Below are positions 7,343 to 16,509 of a DNA stretch of 64,000 nt, in pieces. Below the pieces are notes generated by a model. The model saw only the letters and a list, made by a program, of their open reading frames with translations, did not search any database and was not told the DNA's origin. Positions within the stretch are counted from its first letter, which is position 1; the number at the start of each line of letters is the position of its first letter. The DNA comes from Actinomadura parmotrematis. Its GTDB lineage: Bacteria; Actinomycetota; Actinomycetes; Streptosporangiales; Streptosporangiaceae. Made by a program: the position numbers and the translations under genes. The stretch lies in the NCBI RefSeq assembly GCF_019458805.1, contig NZ_JAIBOA010000001.1, forward strand, positions 124,001-188,000, in the 5' to 3' direction.

Positions 7343-8752
7343 TCAGCCGCGGCCGAGGCGGCGCAGCAGCAGCGCCGAGGGGACCGGCCGGGCGTGCGCC
7401 CGGCGCGCCGCCGTCGCGACCTCGCGGTCGCTGGAGACGACCACCACGGCGCGGCCGGCGGGCTCGGCCCGGACCAGCTCGCCGATCAGCTCGTCGGCGG
7501 TGCGGCCGGACGGGCTGAACCGCACCCGCACCCCGCGCGGCGCGGAGGTGGGGACCGGGGCGTCCAGCTCGGCGCCGTCGAACACGCAGGTGATCTCGGC
7601 GCGGGTCTGCGAGGCCAGGCCGCCGAGCCCGGTCACCAGGCGGCTCCGCTGGTCGGCGAGGGTGAGCTCGCCGTAGCCGGTCTTGGTGACGTTGTACCCG
7701 TCGACGATCAGGTGGACCTGCGGCAGCGCGAGCAGCCGGTCCAGCAGCTGCGGGTCGCTGTCGGACACCGAGGCGCCGGGCAGCGGCCCCGCGCCCGCGC
7801 CGCCCGCCCCGACGACGTCGGCCGGGCGCTCGATCGTCGCGGGCAGCGCCAGCTCGCGGCGCACCCCCTGCGCGGCGTCCACCAGGGCGTCGAGCAGGAC
7901 GCGCAGCCGCACGTCGTCGACGTTGCGGCCCTCGCGGGCGGCGCGGCGGGCCGCCTCGACGGCGGTCTCGGCCTGCTCCAGCCGGCCGCGCAGGCGGCGC
8001 AGCTCCTTGTCGGCGGCGGCCTTGGCCTCGCGCAGCCCGGCGAGCTCGCGGCCGCTGCCGTCGGCGGTCTCGGCGGCGCTCCGCTCGGCGGCCTTGGCGC
8101 GGACGCGCGTCTCGTGCAGCTTGCGGCGCAGCTCGGTGTTCTCGGCCTTGGTGTCGCGCAGCTCGCCGCGGACCTTGTCCAGCTCGGCGCCGCGCGCCGC
8201 GCGCAGCTCGGCGATCTCGGCGACGAGCGCGGCCTCGCGGCGCGCCGCGTCGGCCTCCTGCGCGACGCTCGCCGCGCGCTCCAGCTCGGCGCGGGCCGCC
8301 TCGACCAGGCCGGGCCAGCCCGCCGGGCGGAGCAGGTAGGCGATGGCGGCGACCTGGACGGGGTCGGCGGCGGGCGGCACCCGCCCCTCCTCGACCTCGC
8401 CGACGAGGTCGGGCTGCGCGGCGCGGAGCGGCTCGGCCGCGCGGTGCCGGAAGCCGTCGTCCTTCTCCAGCAGCGCGGCGATCGGCGGCCCGGCGAGCTT
8501 GGCGCGCTTGCGGGGCTCGAACCGGGCGAAGCGGCGGAGCGGCGCCGGCACCTCGGCCGCGGGCAGCGTGCCGAGCAGCCCGGCCGCGGCCTCCACCACG
8601 CGCTGGCGGACCGCCTCGGGAAGGGGGCCGGCGGGCCGCTCGGCCTCCGCGGCCCCCGCCGCCTCCGCGGCCTCCGCCCCGCTGTCGATGATCCCGCTCC
8701 TCCCGCGCCCTGCCCGCCGCCGTTTGCTCTGTGCTTCCCGGGCGGCGCGCAC
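7343..8752 (-). CDS. NYN-domain RNase-like protein with coiled coil
   Basis: A conserved actinobacterial protein. The N-terminal third is helical (PLPEAVRQRVVEAA onward), the middle is a long Arg/Glu/Ala coiled coil, and the C terminus is a NYN (YacP-like PIN-fold) domain with IVDGYNVTKTGY, VCVFDGAE-type and VSSDREV-type acidic motifs, so RNA cleavage or binding is likely. Its start is uncertain. The nearest conventional codon is GTG at 8752, but a perfect GGAGG lies six bases before an ATC pair at 8692, and codon bias becomes typical only from there. A GTG at 8770 is a third option. Its Streptomyces relatives sit beside the same qcr region. Confidence 0.85.
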   Translation of the reverse strand: MRAAREAQSKRRRAGRGRSGIIDSGAEAAEAAGAAEAERPAGPLPEAVRQRVVEAAAGLLGTLPAAEVPAPLRRFARFEPRKRAKLAGPPIAALLEKDDGFRHRAAEPLRAAQPDLVGEVEEGRVPPAADPVQVAAIAYLLRPAGWPGLVEAARAELERAASVAQEADAARREAALVAEIAELRAARGAELDKVRGELRDTKAENTELRRKLHETRVRAKAAERSAAETADGSGRELAGLREAKAAADKELRRLRGRLEQAETAVEAARRAAREGRNVDDVRLRVLLDALVDAAQGVRRELALPATIERPADVVGAGGAGAGPLPGASVSDSDPQLLDRLLALPQVHLIVDGYNVTKTGYGELTLADQRSRLVTGLGGLASQTRAEITCVFDGAELDAPVPTSAPRGVRVRFSPSGRTADELIGELVRAEPAGRAVVVVSSDREVATAARRAHARPVPSALLLRRLGRG

Positions 8753-8946
8753 CTTAACCGGTGGGGACACCGCGCGGCACGGCGGAACCGCCGCGCGGCC
8801 GCCCTCTCGCGGCCCCACCCTAGGGCATGCGCGCCGCGTCCCCGCGCGGTCGCGCGAGGCCCGCGCACGCCCCGCGACCGAGGAGCGCGACCGAGGAGCG
8901 CAGCCGGGGTGCGCGGCCGGGGCGCGCGGCTGTCGGTGGCGTGCTC

Positions 8947-8952
8947 TACCGT
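8947..8952 (+). promoter_or_regulatory. -10 box for leaderless exonuclease mRNA
   Basis: TACCGT lies seven bases before the ATG at 8960, so transcription would start at or next to the start codon. No ribosome site is present. Confidence 0.5.
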
Positions 8953-8959
8953 CGCGGGC

Positions 8960-10750
8960 ATGACGTCCTCCCGCTCCCTCCCCGACGGCCCGAGCGGCGT
9001 GCAGGGCACCCTCGACGACCTCGGCACCCCGCTGGCGGACCTCGCCTTCGTCGTGGTGGACCTGGAGACGACCGGCGGCTCGCCCGCCGACGCGGCGATC
9101 ACCGAGATCGGCGCGGTCAAGGTCCGCGGCGGGGAGGTGCTCGGCGACTTCGCCACCCTGGTCGACCCCGGCGCGCCGATCCCGCCGTTCATCACCGCCC
9201 TCACCGGCATCACCCAGCAGATGGTGTACGCGGCGCCGCGCATCGAGGCGGTGCTGCCGGCGTTCCTGGAGTTCGCCCGCGGCTGCGTGCTCGTCGCGCA
9301 CAACGCGCCGTTCGACATCGGGTTCCTCAAGGCCGCCTGCGCCGCGCACGGCCACCCCTGGCCCGCCTTCCCCGTCGTCGACACCGTCGACCTCGCCCGC
9401 CGCGTGCTGTCCAAGGACGAGGTCCCCAACTGCAAGCTGGAGACCCTCGCCCGCTTCTTCCGCACCGACGTGCGCCCGAACCACCGCGCCCTCGCCGACG
9501 CCCGCGCCACCGTGGACGTCCTGCACGGCCTGATCGAGCGGCTCGGCGCGTTCGGCGCCACCTCCTTCGAGGAGCTGCGCGGCTTCGCCAAGGCCCCCAC
9601 CCCCGAGCAGCGCCGCAAGCGCCACCTCGCCGACGCGGTGCCGAGCGCCCCCGGCGTCTACCTGTTCGAGGACGCCCGCGGCGAGGTCCTCTACGTCGGC
9701 AAGAGCGGCGACCTGCGCACCCGGGTGCGCAGCTACTTCACCGGGTCGGAGACGCGCCGCCGGGTCCGCGAGATGGTCGGCCTCGCCGAGCGGGTCCGCC
9801 CGATCGTCTGCGCCACCGGCCTGGAGGCCGAGGTCCGCGAGCTGCGCCTCATCGCCGCGCACAAGCCCCGCTACAACCGCCGCTCCAAGTTCCCCGAGCG
9901 GGCGAGCTGGCTGCGGCTGACCGGCGGCCCGTTCGCCCGCGTGGCCGTGGTGAACGACTGCCGCGCCGAGGGCGCCCACGTCGGCCCGTTCGCCTCGCGC
10001 CGCCGCGCCGAGGAGGCCCGCGCCGCGCTGCACGAGGCCGTCCCGCTCCGCCAGTGCACCCAGCGCCTCACCCTGCGGCTCATCGAGAGCGGCAAGGCGG
10101 CCGCCTGCACGCTCGCCGAGCTCGGCCGCTGCGGCGCGCCCTGCCTCGGCCGCGAGACGCCCGAGGAGTACGCGGTGCACGCCGAGACGGCCCGCGCGAT
10201 CATGCAGGACGACGTGCGGCCCGTCGTCGCCGCCGCGCAGGTCCGCATCGAGCGCCTCGCCGCCGAGCTGCGCTACGAGGAGGCCGCCGCCCAGCGCGAC
10301 CGGCTCGCCGCGTTCGTGCGGGCCGCCGCCCGCGGCCAGCGGCTCGCCGCGCTCGCCGCGCTGCCCGAGCTCGTCGCGGCGCGGCCCGCCTTCGACGGCG
10401 GCTGGGAGCTGATCGTCGTCCGGTACGGGCGGCTCGCCGCCACCGGCACCATGCCGCCCCGCACCCACCCGCGCCCCTACCTGGACGCGCTCGTCGCCAC
10501 CGCCGAGACGGTGTCGCCCGGCGGCCCGCCCGCCGACGGCATCCCGCCCGGCGCCCCCGGCGCGGGCGCGGGCGCCGAGGAGATGGAGTGCGTGCTGCGC
10601 TGGCTGGAGGGCCCCGGCGTCCGCCTGGCCGCCGTCGACGGCGACTGGACGTGCCCGGCGCACGGCGCGGGCGGCCTGCGGCAGTGGCTCGACAACGCCT
10701 ACGCGCCCGTCGAGCCGGAGGCGCGGCGGCCCGCGCGGCCACTAAGGTGA
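8960..10750 (+). CDS. DEDDh exonuclease fused to UvrC-like GIY-YIG domain
   Basis: A 596-residue two-domain nuclease. Residues about 25-190 form a DnaQ-type 3'-5' exonuclease: VVDLETTG (Exo I), HNAPFDIGFL (Exo II) and HRALADARAT (Exo IIIe with its histidine). Residues about 215-300 form a GIY-YIG endonuclease like the UvrC N terminus (PGVYLFEDARGEVLYVGKS), followed by a cysteine-containing segment and a UVR-like region. It lacks the UvrC C-terminal RNase H half, so it is not UvrC. The family is the Rv2191-type DEDD exonuclease of Actinobacteria, presumed to act in DNA repair. The ATG at 8960 is preceded by TACCGT at leaderless spacing. Confidence 0.92.
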   Translation: MTSSRSLPDGPSGVQGTLDDLGTPLADLAFVVVDLETTGGSPADAAITEIGAVKVRGGEVLGDFATLVDPGAPIPPFITALTGITQQMVYAAPRIEAVLPAFLEFARGCVLVAHNAPFDIGFLKAACAAHGHPWPAFPVVDTVDLARRVLSKDEVPNCKLETLARFFRTDVRPNHRALADARATVDVLHGLIERLGAFGATSFEELRGFAKAPTPEQRRKRHLADAVPSAPGVYLFEDARGEVLYVGKSGDLRTRVRSYFTGSETRRRVREMVGLAERVRPIVCATGLEAEVRELRLIAAHKPRYNRRSKFPERASWLRLTGGPFARVAVVNDCRAEGAHVGPFASRRRAEEARAALHEAVPLRQCTQRLTLRLIESGKAAACTLAELGRCGAPCLGRETPEEYAVHAETARAIMQDDVRPVVAAAQVRIERLAAELRYEEAAAQRDRLAAFVRAAARGQRLAALAALPELVAARPAFDGGWELIVVRYGRLAATGTMPPRTHPRPYLDALVATAETVSPGGPPADGIPPGAPGAGAGAEEMECVLRWLEGPGVRLAAVDGDWTCPAHGAGGLRQWLDNAYAPVEPEARRPARPLR

Positions 10751-10786
10751 CCGGACAAAGCCGATAAAAGGTGAGGACGCCCGCGC

Positions 10787-11536
10787 ATGGCCGTGCCCCT
10801 GTACGACAGCCAGCCCGCCCGCCGGGTGCCGTGGATGACGTACCTGCTCGTGGCGGCCAACGTCGTCGTGTTCCTGCTGACGCCGATGGCGACCTCCGCC
10901 ACCTGGTACGGAGGCGGCATGGCCCGCGAGTGCCGGGCCGCCGACTTCACCATGCAGTGGGGCGCGGTCCCCAAGGAGCTGACCACCGGCGAGCAGCAGC
11001 CCCTCCCCGCCGAGATCGAGCGGCGCTGCGGCCCCGCCGACTACCGCAAGAAGCCCTGGGTGTCGGCGTTCACCTCGATGTTCCTGCACCAGGGGGCGCT
11101 GCACCTGATCGGCAACCTGGTCTTCCTGTTCGTCCTCGGGATGGGCGTGGAGGACCGGCTCGGCCGGATCCGGTACCTGCTGGCCTACCTGCTGTTCGGG
11201 CTGGTCGCGGTGTACGGCTTCGCCTACACCTCGCCGGACTCGGGGGTGCCGCTCATCGGCGCGTCCGGCGCCATCGCCGGCGTCCTCGGCGCCTACCTGG
11301 TGCTGAACCCGCGCGGGCGGATCGTCAGCTACGTCGCGCCGGTGTTCGTGGCGCGGCTGCCCGCCTGGGTCGTCCTCGGCGCCTGGTTCGGCCTGCAATG
11401 GCTCTCGCTGGGGGACGAGGAGAGCAACGTCGCCTACGTGGCGCACATCTTCGGCTTCGCGGGCGGGGTACTGTTCGCCCTGCTGGCCCGCCGGGCCGGC
11501 CCGGCCCGCCGGGTCGCCGCGCTCAGCCGCGGCTAG
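10787..11536 (+). CDS. Rhomboid-family intramembrane serine protease
   Basis: A 249-residue polytopic membrane protein with the rhomboid catalytic serine in GASGAIAGVLGAYL, the catalytic histidine in YVAHIFGFAGG, and the loop-1 block FLHQGALHLIGNLVFL. A roughly 60-residue extracytoplasmic insertion containing two cysteines (ARECRAADF and ERRCGPAD) lies between the first two helices, as in many actinobacterial rhomboids. The ATG is preceded by AAGGTGAGG. It cleaves transmembrane substrates in the bilayer; the substrate is unknown. The gene follows the nuclease closely and may share its transcript. Confidence 0.92.
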   Translation: MAVPLYDSQPARRVPWMTYLLVAANVVVFLLTPMATSATWYGGGMARECRAADFTMQWGAVPKELTTGEQQPLPAEIERRCGPADYRKKPWVSAFTSMFLHQGALHLIGNLVFLFVLGMGVEDRLGRIRYLLAYLLFGLVAVYGFAYTSPDSGVPLIGASGAIAGVLGAYLVLNPRGRIVSYVAPVFVARLPAWVVLGAWFGLQWLSLGDEESNVAYVAHIFGFAGGVLFALLARRAGPARRVAALSRG

Positions 11537-11571
11537 ACCGCGCCGGCACACGCAACGACAGGGAGGGTGCG

Positions 11572-11859
11572 GTGGTCACCGCAATCGTGTTCGTCAAGGC
11601 CGACGTCGCGCGGATCCACGAGGTGGCCGAGGCGATCGCGGCGCTGGAGGGGATCAGCGAGGTGTACTCCACCACCGGCCCCTACGACCTCATCGCGATG
11701 GTCCGGGTCCGCCGCCACGACGAGCTGAACGACGTCATCCCGGGCCGCCTCAACAAGGTGCCCGGCATCGTGGACACCGAGACCCACATCGCGTTCCGGA
11801 CCTACTCCCAGCACGACCTGGAGGCCGCCTTCGCCCTCGGCCTCCCCGGCGCCGACTGA
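11572..11859 (+). CDS. Stand-alone Lrp/AsnC ligand-binding (RAM) domain protein
   Basis: A 95-residue protein made only of the RAM sensor domain of Lrp/AsnC regulators, with no helix-turn-helix. The ferredoxin-like fold is visible in TAIVFVKAD, EVYSTTGPYDLIAMVRV and ETHIAF. The GTG start is preceded by GGGAGGG. RAM-only proteins are thought to bind amino acids and modulate partner regulators or enzymes; being convergent with trpD hints at, but does not show, an aromatic amino acid link. It lies 35 bases after the rhomboid stop, possibly co-transcribed. Confidence 0.88.
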   Translation: MVTAIVFVKADVARIHEVAEAIAALEGISEVYSTTGPYDLIAMVRVRRHDELNDVIPGRLNKVPGIVDTETHIAFRTYSQHDLEAAFALGLPGAD

Positions 11860-11876
11860 GCCGGCCCGGACGCGGA

Positions 11877-11910
11877 CGAGGCCCCGCCGGCCGTGCCGGA
11901 CGGGGCCTCG
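11877..11910. terminator. Bidirectional hairpin terminator
   Basis: A 10-bp perfect stem (11877-11886 with 11901-11910), extended inside by four more pairs, lies between convergent genes. Confidence 0.7.
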
Positions 11911-11929
11911 CGCGTCGTGCCGCGCCCCG

Positions 11930-12982
11930 TCAGGACGCGCGCATCGCCTGAGCGGTCGTCACCCAGCGGTCCAGCAGGCCCGCGGACGCGCCCGAGTCGA
12001 CGGCCTCGGCGGCCCGCTCGAACGCCGCGCCGAGCGTCGGGGTGAGCTTCTCGGCGGCGGGGGCGCCCTCGTAGGCGACCATCAGCGCGGCGGCGTTCAG
12101 CAGCACCATGTCGCGGACGGGGCCGGGCGTCCCGGCGAACACCTCGCGGGCGACGCCCGCGTTGTAGACCGCGTCGGCGCCGCGCAGGTCGCCGGGTTCG
12201 GCGGGGGCGATGCCGAGCTCGGCCGGGTCGAACACCGTCTCGGTGGCGGCGCCGTCGCGCACGACCCAGACGGTCGAGGTGCCGGTGGTGGTGAGCTCGT
12301 CCAGGCCGTCGTCGCCGCGGAACACCAGCGAGGAGTTGCCGCGCTCGGCGAACACCCCGGCGACGATCCCCGCCATCCGCGGGTGGAACACCCCGACGGC
12401 CTGCGCCGACGGCCGCGCCGGGTTGGTGAGCGGCCCGAGGAAGTTGAACACCGTCGGGGTGCCGAGGTCGCTGCGGGTGCGGGCCGCGTACTTCAGCGCC
12501 GGGTGGTAGCGCGGCGCGAAGCAGAAGGTGATGCCGACCTCCTCGGCGACCTGCGCGGTGCGCTCGGGCGACAGGTCCAGCGGGACGCCGAGGTTCTCCA
12601 GCAGGTCGGCGGCGCCGCACGAGGACGACGCGGCCCGGTTGCCGTGCTTGACGACCTTGACGCCGGCCGCGGCGGCGACCACCGCCGCCATCGTGGAGAT
12701 GTTGACGGTGTGCGCGCGGTCGCCGCCGGTGCCGACCAGGTCGGCGATCCGGCCGGGGACCTCGATCAGGGTGGCGTTGGCGAGCATCCCCGCGGCGATG
12801 CCCGACACCTCCGCCACCGTCTCGCCCTTGGCCCGCATCGCGATGGCGAACCCGGCGATCTGCGCGTCGCTCGCCTCGCCCGACATGATCTCGTTCATCG
12901 CCCAGGCGGCCTCCTCGCTCGACAGCGCCGCGCCGTCGAGCAGGGCGTTGAGCAGGGCGGGCCAGGTCGTGCGCGCATCCAT
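11930..12982 (-). CDS. trpD: Anthranilate phosphoribosyltransferase
   Basis: It catalyses the second step of tryptophan synthesis, joining anthranilate and PRPP. The PRPP/Mg signature VGTGGD, the KHGNRAASS motif and the anthranilate-site NPAR of [10 protein letters not shown] are all present. The 350-residue length is normal. The ATG is preceded by GGGGGA. No other trp gene is in the window; separation of trpD from the rest of the trp genes and its position beside ctaE are typical of Actinobacteria. Confidence 0.96.
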   Translation of the reverse strand: MDARTTWPALLNALLDGAALSSEEAAWAMNEIMSGEASDAQIAGFAIAMRAKGETVAEVSGIAAGMLANATLIEVPGRIADLVGTGGDRAHTVNISTMAAVVAAAAGVKVVKHGNRAASSSCGAADLLENLGVPLDLSPERTAQVAEEVGITFCFAPRYHPALKYAARTRSDLGTPTVFNFLGPLTNPARPSAQAVGVFHPRMAGIVAGVFAERGNSSLVFRGDDGLDELTTTGTSTVWVVRDGAATETVFDPAELGIAPAEPGDLRGADAVYNAGVAREVFAGTPGPVRDMVLLNAAALMVAYEGAPAAEKLTPTLGAAFERAAEAVDSGASAGLLDRWVTTAQAMRAS

Positions 12983-13075
12983 GAATTCCCCCAGGGGTGA
13001 GGTTGGTGTCCCGGACCCGGCCGGGGGCCGTCCCCCTGGAGCCGGGGGCTCACCCCCGCCTGCCCGGTGCGGGTG

Positions 13076-13474
13076 CTACAGAGCCGGAAGGCGGTTGTCC
13101 GCGCGCCGGCGGAGCAGCCCGGCGGCCGCCTCGGCGAGGGCGATCGGGTCCAGCGGCAGGCTGACCACGGCGTCGGCGCGCGACCAGGTGGCGAGCCAGC
13201 CGTCGTCGCGGCGGGCGATGACCGCCAGCACCGGGGGGCAGTCGTAGACCTCGTCCTTGGCCTGGCGGCACACGCCGAGCCCGCCCGCGGGCTGCGCCTC
13301 GGCGTCGACGATCGCCACGTCGATGTCGCCCTCGTCCAGCCGCGCGACGACGGCGGGCTGGGTGGCGACCTCGACGTACTCGACCTCGGGCAGGTCGGCG
13401 GCGGGCCGGCGGCCGAGGGCGAGCCTGATCTGGGCGCGGGTGTTGGCGTCGTCGCTGTAGACCAGAACCTTCAT
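13076..13474 (-). CDS. Degenerate single-domain response-regulator receiver
   Basis: A 132-residue CheY-like protein with no output domain. The acidic pair D8-D9 and a candidate phospho-acceptor D57 (VAIVDAEA) are present, but the conserved Thr/Ser is Ala (VIARRDD) and the conserved Lys-Pro is Leu-Pro (VSLPLDP), so normal phosphoryl signalling is doubtful. I choose the ATG at 13474 because GGAGAG precedes it; an ATG 27 bases upstream has no ribosome site. It lies upstream of and co-oriented with trpD, divergent from ctaE, a placement I recall from Streptomyces. Its role is unknown. Confidence 0.82.
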   Translation of the reverse strand: MKVLVYSDDANTRAQIRLALGRRPAADLPEVEYVEVATQPAVVARLDEGDIDVAIVDAEAQPAGGLGVCRQAKDEVYDCPPVLAVIARRDDGWLATWSRADAVVSLPLDPIALAEAAAGLLRRRADNRLPAL

Positions 13475-13748
13475 CGAACTCTCCGAGGCCGCGGTGCTCA
13501 TGGCAGAGAAGGCTACCGGAGCGGCCCCCGCCGCACGAGGTGCCCGCCCGGTTCGCCGCGGCCGGCCGGGCCGTCGCGGACCGTGTCCGAATCGTGGCCG
13601 GCGGCGGCGGCGCCCGGCCGAACCCGTTCTCGATCGCTGAAACCCCTGGTGTGCAAGGGAATGCGAGCGATCGGACGGCATCGCCGTGACACGCTCGGGA
13701 ACTCCAGAAGGGGGGTCATGCGTCAGTCCTGGATCGGGTGACGTAATA

Positions 13749-14405
13749 ATGCTGCCCGTGGCAACAGCATCCGCGATAGAGACAACACCTCACGCTCGGG
13801 CGAACCGCCCCAGTCTGGTCAACGTGGGGACGATCGTTTGGCTGTCGTCCGAGCTGATGTTCTTCGCGGCACTGTTCGCGATGTATTTCACGATCCGCTC
13901 AGTGACGATCGGCCAGCACGGGCACCATTCCTGGCCGGGCGCCAACCTGAACCTGCCCCTGTCCGTGGCCAACACGACCATCCTGGTCCTGTCCTCGGTG
14001 ACGTGCCAGATGGGCGTGTTCAAGGCCGAGCACGGCAAGGTCGGGCGCGACGGCGGCCTGCTGGACTTCCGGCGCTGGGGCCTCCGCGAGTGGTACGTGC
14101 TCTCGTTCCTGATGGGCGCCTACTTCGTCGCCGGTCAGGCGTACGAGTACTACAGCCTGGTGACCGAGGAGGGCCTGACGCTCTCGTCGTCGGCCTACGG
14201 ATCGGTCTTCTACCTGACCACCGGCTTCCACGGCCTGCACGTCACCGGCGGCCTCATCGCCTTCCTGTTCGTCCTCGGGCGCACCTACGCCGCCAAGCGG
14301 TGGACCAAGGAGCAGGCGACCAGCGCGATCGTCGTGTCCTACTACTGGCACTTCGTCGACGTGGTCTGGATCGGCCTGTTCGCAACGATCTACCTGCTCA
14401 AGTGA
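13749..14405 (+). CDS. ctaE: Cytochrome c oxidase subunit III
   Basis: A five-helix subunit III of the aa3 oxidase, 218 residues, with [17 protein letters not shown] near the N terminus, the E-x-Y of GQAYEYYSL, and [10 protein letters not shown] and [11 protein letters not shown] near the C terminus. It supports proton pumping and stability of the terminal oxidase. The ATG at 13749 and a GTG at 13758 are both possible starts; neither has a strong ribosome site. It heads the ctaE-qcrC-qcrA-qcrB unit that builds the actinobacterial bcc-aa3 supercomplex. Confidence 0.95.
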   Translation: MLPVATASAIETTPHARANRPSLVNVGTIVWLSSELMFFAALFAMYFTIRSVTIGQHGHHSWPGANLNLPLSVANTTILVLSSVTCQMGVFKAEHGKVGRDGGLLDFRRWGLREWYVLSFLMGAYFVAGQAYEYYSLVTEEGLTLSSSAYGSVFYLTTGFHGLHVTGGLIAFLFVLGRTYAAKRWTKEQATSAIVVSYYWHFVDVVWIGLFATIYLLK

Positions 14406-14449
14406 CCCTGACCGTTCCGACCACCGACACGACCCGAACGGGGATTTCC

Positions 14450-15361
14450 GTGAAAAGGTTCACCGCATGGCGCCGGCGCCCGTGGGCGGGCTACGCCGTC
14501 GTGCTGGCGGCCCTCGCGGCGATCGGCGCCATCTACGCCGGCTTCTCGCCGCAGACCGACCGCGCCGAGGCGGCAGACACGACGCGGGCCGCCGCTGACC
14601 TGAACAACGGCCGCCAGCTGTTCAACGACAACTGCGCCAGCTGCCACGGCCTGAACGCCGAGGGCACCAAGGACGCCAAGGGCAAGCCCATCGCCCCGAG
14701 CCTCATCGGCGTCGGTGCCGCATCCGTCGACTTCCAGGTCGCCACGGGCCGCATGCCCGCGATGAACCCTGGCGCGCAGATGCCGCGCAAGGAGCCGATC
14801 CCCGCGTTCAACACCGAGATCAAGACGGACTACAAGGAGCCGGAGAAGCGCGAGGAGGCGGAGAAGCAGAAGGCCGAGGCGGAGAAGAACCTCGCCGACC
14901 TGCGGAACTACATCACCTCCCTCGGCGGCGGCCCCGAGGTCCCGTCCGCGGCGGCGGTCGACCCCGAGGGCGGCGACGTCGCGCTCGGCGGCAAGCTCTT
15001 CCGCACCAACTGCGCGCAGTGCCACAACTTCACCGGCCAGGGCGGCGCCCTGACCGGCGGCAAGTACGCGCCCGAGCTCTCCAAGAGCGACGTGACGCCG
15101 ACGCAGATCTACGAGGCCATGCTGACCGGCCCGCAGGCGATGCCGGTGTTCAACGACACCACGCTCACGCCGAAGGACAAGCAGGCCATCATCGCCTACC
15201 TGGTGAAGACCCGCGAGGAGCCGAACCCCGGTGGCAACGGCCTCGGCCGCATCGGCCCGGTGTCGGAGGGCCTCGCCGGCTGGCTGATCGGCATCGGCCT
15301 GCTGGTCCTGGCGTCCATGTGGATCACCGCGAAGAAGCCCAAGAAGCTGAAGAAGTCATGA
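14450..15361 (+). CDS. qcrC: Diheme cytochrome c subunit of the bc1 complex
   Basis: A 303-residue membrane-anchored subunit that passes electrons from the Rieske centre straight to the oxidase, replacing soluble cytochrome c. It has an N-terminal anchor (about 14-32), heme motifs CASCH at 62-66 and CAQCH at 188-192, and a C-terminal helix (about 276-294). I choose GTG at 14450 (GGGGA five bases before); a GTG at 14402 overlapping the ctaE stop would add 16 residues before the anchor. The linker between heme domains holds an unusual Lys/Glu-rich insert at about 122-147. The stop overlaps the qcrA start (ATGA). Confidence 0.95.
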   Translation: MKRFTAWRRRPWAGYAVVLAALAAIGAIYAGFSPQTDRAEAADTTRAAADLNNGRQLFNDNCASCHGLNAEGTKDAKGKPIAPSLIGVGAASVDFQVATGRMPAMNPGAQMPRKEPIPAFNTEIKTDYKEPEKREEAEKQKAEAEKNLADLRNYITSLGGGPEVPSAAAVDPEGGDVALGGKLFRTNCAQCHNFTGQGGALTGGKYAPELSKSDVTPTQIYEAMLTGPQAMPVFNDTTLTPKDKQAIIAYLVKTREEPNPGGNGLGRIGPVSEGLAGWLIGIGLLVLASMWITAKKPKKLKKS

Positions 15362-16509
15362 GCGACGACACCAACGAGAACACCGCCGCGGACGAGCCCC
15401 GCGGCGAGGGCGCGCGGCCCGCGCGCGTGGTCGGCACGCCGTCGCCCGCCGCCGGGCACCGGGTGCTGGCGGCGCAGGAGGACGACCTGCGCCCGGCGCC
15501 CGGCGCCGCCGACGACTACGCCGCGCCCGCGGGCGCCGGCGCCGAGCTGGACGAGAAGGCGGCCAGGCGGGCCGAGCGGATCGTCTCGGCCTTCTTCCTG
15601 CTGACCTTCCTGGCCAGCGTCGGCTTCATCGTCTACTTCATCGGCTGGTCCGGCCGCGACGGCGGCATGCACGGCGTCGTCCGCACCCGCGAGAGCAACT
15701 TCTGGCTCGGCGGCCTGATGGCGCTGGCCTTCCTCGCCATGGCGGCCGGCGTCACCATCTGGGTGCGCCGCCTCATGACGAGCGCGCCGATCATCCAGGA
15801 GCGGCACGAGCTGCGCACCGCCGAGGCCGACCGCGAGGGGTTCGGCGCGGCCTTCATGGAGGGCGCGCGCGACAGCGGCATCACCAAGCACAAGATGATG
15901 CGCCGCACGCTGCTGCTCGCCGCGGCGCCGCTCGGCCTCGCGCCGCTGTTCCTGCTCCGCGACCTCGGCCCGCTGCCGGAGAAGCGGCTGCGCACCACCT
16001 TCTGGGGCGAGGCCGTCGCCAAGGCCCAGAAGGAGGGCAAGAAGGGCGTCCGCCTGGTGGTGGACGGCACCAACGCCCCGCTGAAGGTCAGCGACTTCGC
16101 CAGCCCCGGCGGCATGATCACCGTGCTGCCCGAGGGCATCGAGGAGGACCTGCCCGAGGGCGACGTGCTCACCCAGACCGCCAAGGCGGTCACCATCCTG
16201 ATCAACGTCCCGGCCGACGAGTTCAAGCCGGCCAAGGGGCGGGAGAACTGGCACGTCAACGGGATCGTGGCGTACTCCAAGATCTGCACGCACGTGGGCT
16301 GCCCGGCGGCCCTGTACGAGCAGACCACGCACCACATCCTCTGCCCGTGCCACCAGTCGACCTTCGACGCCACGGACGCGGCGAAGGTCGTCTTCGGCCC
16401 GGCGGCCCGACCGCTGCCGCAGCTGCCGCTCGGCGTGGAGGACGGCTACCTGGTGGCCACCAGCGACTTCCACGAGCCGATCGGCCCGAGCTTCTGGGAG
16501 CGCGGATGA
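15358..16509 (+). CDS. qcrA: Rieske iron-sulfur subunit of the bc1 complex
   Basis: A 383-residue actinobacterial Rieske protein with a long disordered N terminus (about 1-75), three membrane helices and a C-terminal 2Fe-2S domain with CTHVGCP and CPCHQSTF. Three helices instead of one is the actinobacterial form, whose last helix acts in twin-arginine-assisted insertion (MMRRTLLL here). It receives electrons from menaquinol and passes them to QcrC. It overlaps qcrC and qcrB by four bases each (ATGA). Confidence 0.96.
   Translation: MSDDTNENTAADEPRGEGARPARVVGTPSPAAGHRVLAAQEDDLRPAPGAADDYAAPAGAGAELDEKAARRAERIVSAFFLLTFLASVGFIVYFIGWSGRDGGMHGVVRTRESNFWLGGLMALAFLAMAAGVTIWVRRLMTSAPIIQERHELRTAEADREGFGAAFMEGARDSGITKHKMMRRTLLLAAAPLGLAPLFLLRDLGPLPEKRLRTTFWGEAVAKAQKEGKKGVRLVVDGTNAPLKVSDFASPGGMITVLPEGIEEDLPEGDVLTQTAKAVTILINVPADEFKPAKGRENWHVNGIVAYSKICTHVGCPAALYEQTTHHILCPCHQSTFDATDAAKVVFGPAARPLPQLPLGVEDGYLVATSDFHEPIGPSFWERG

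Noticed and set aside
8753..10663. Continuous minus-strand extension of the NYN gene opposite the exonuclease
   Set aside because: Low-complexity shadow of the plus-strand nuclease; protein-like sequence starts only at about 8692-8752.
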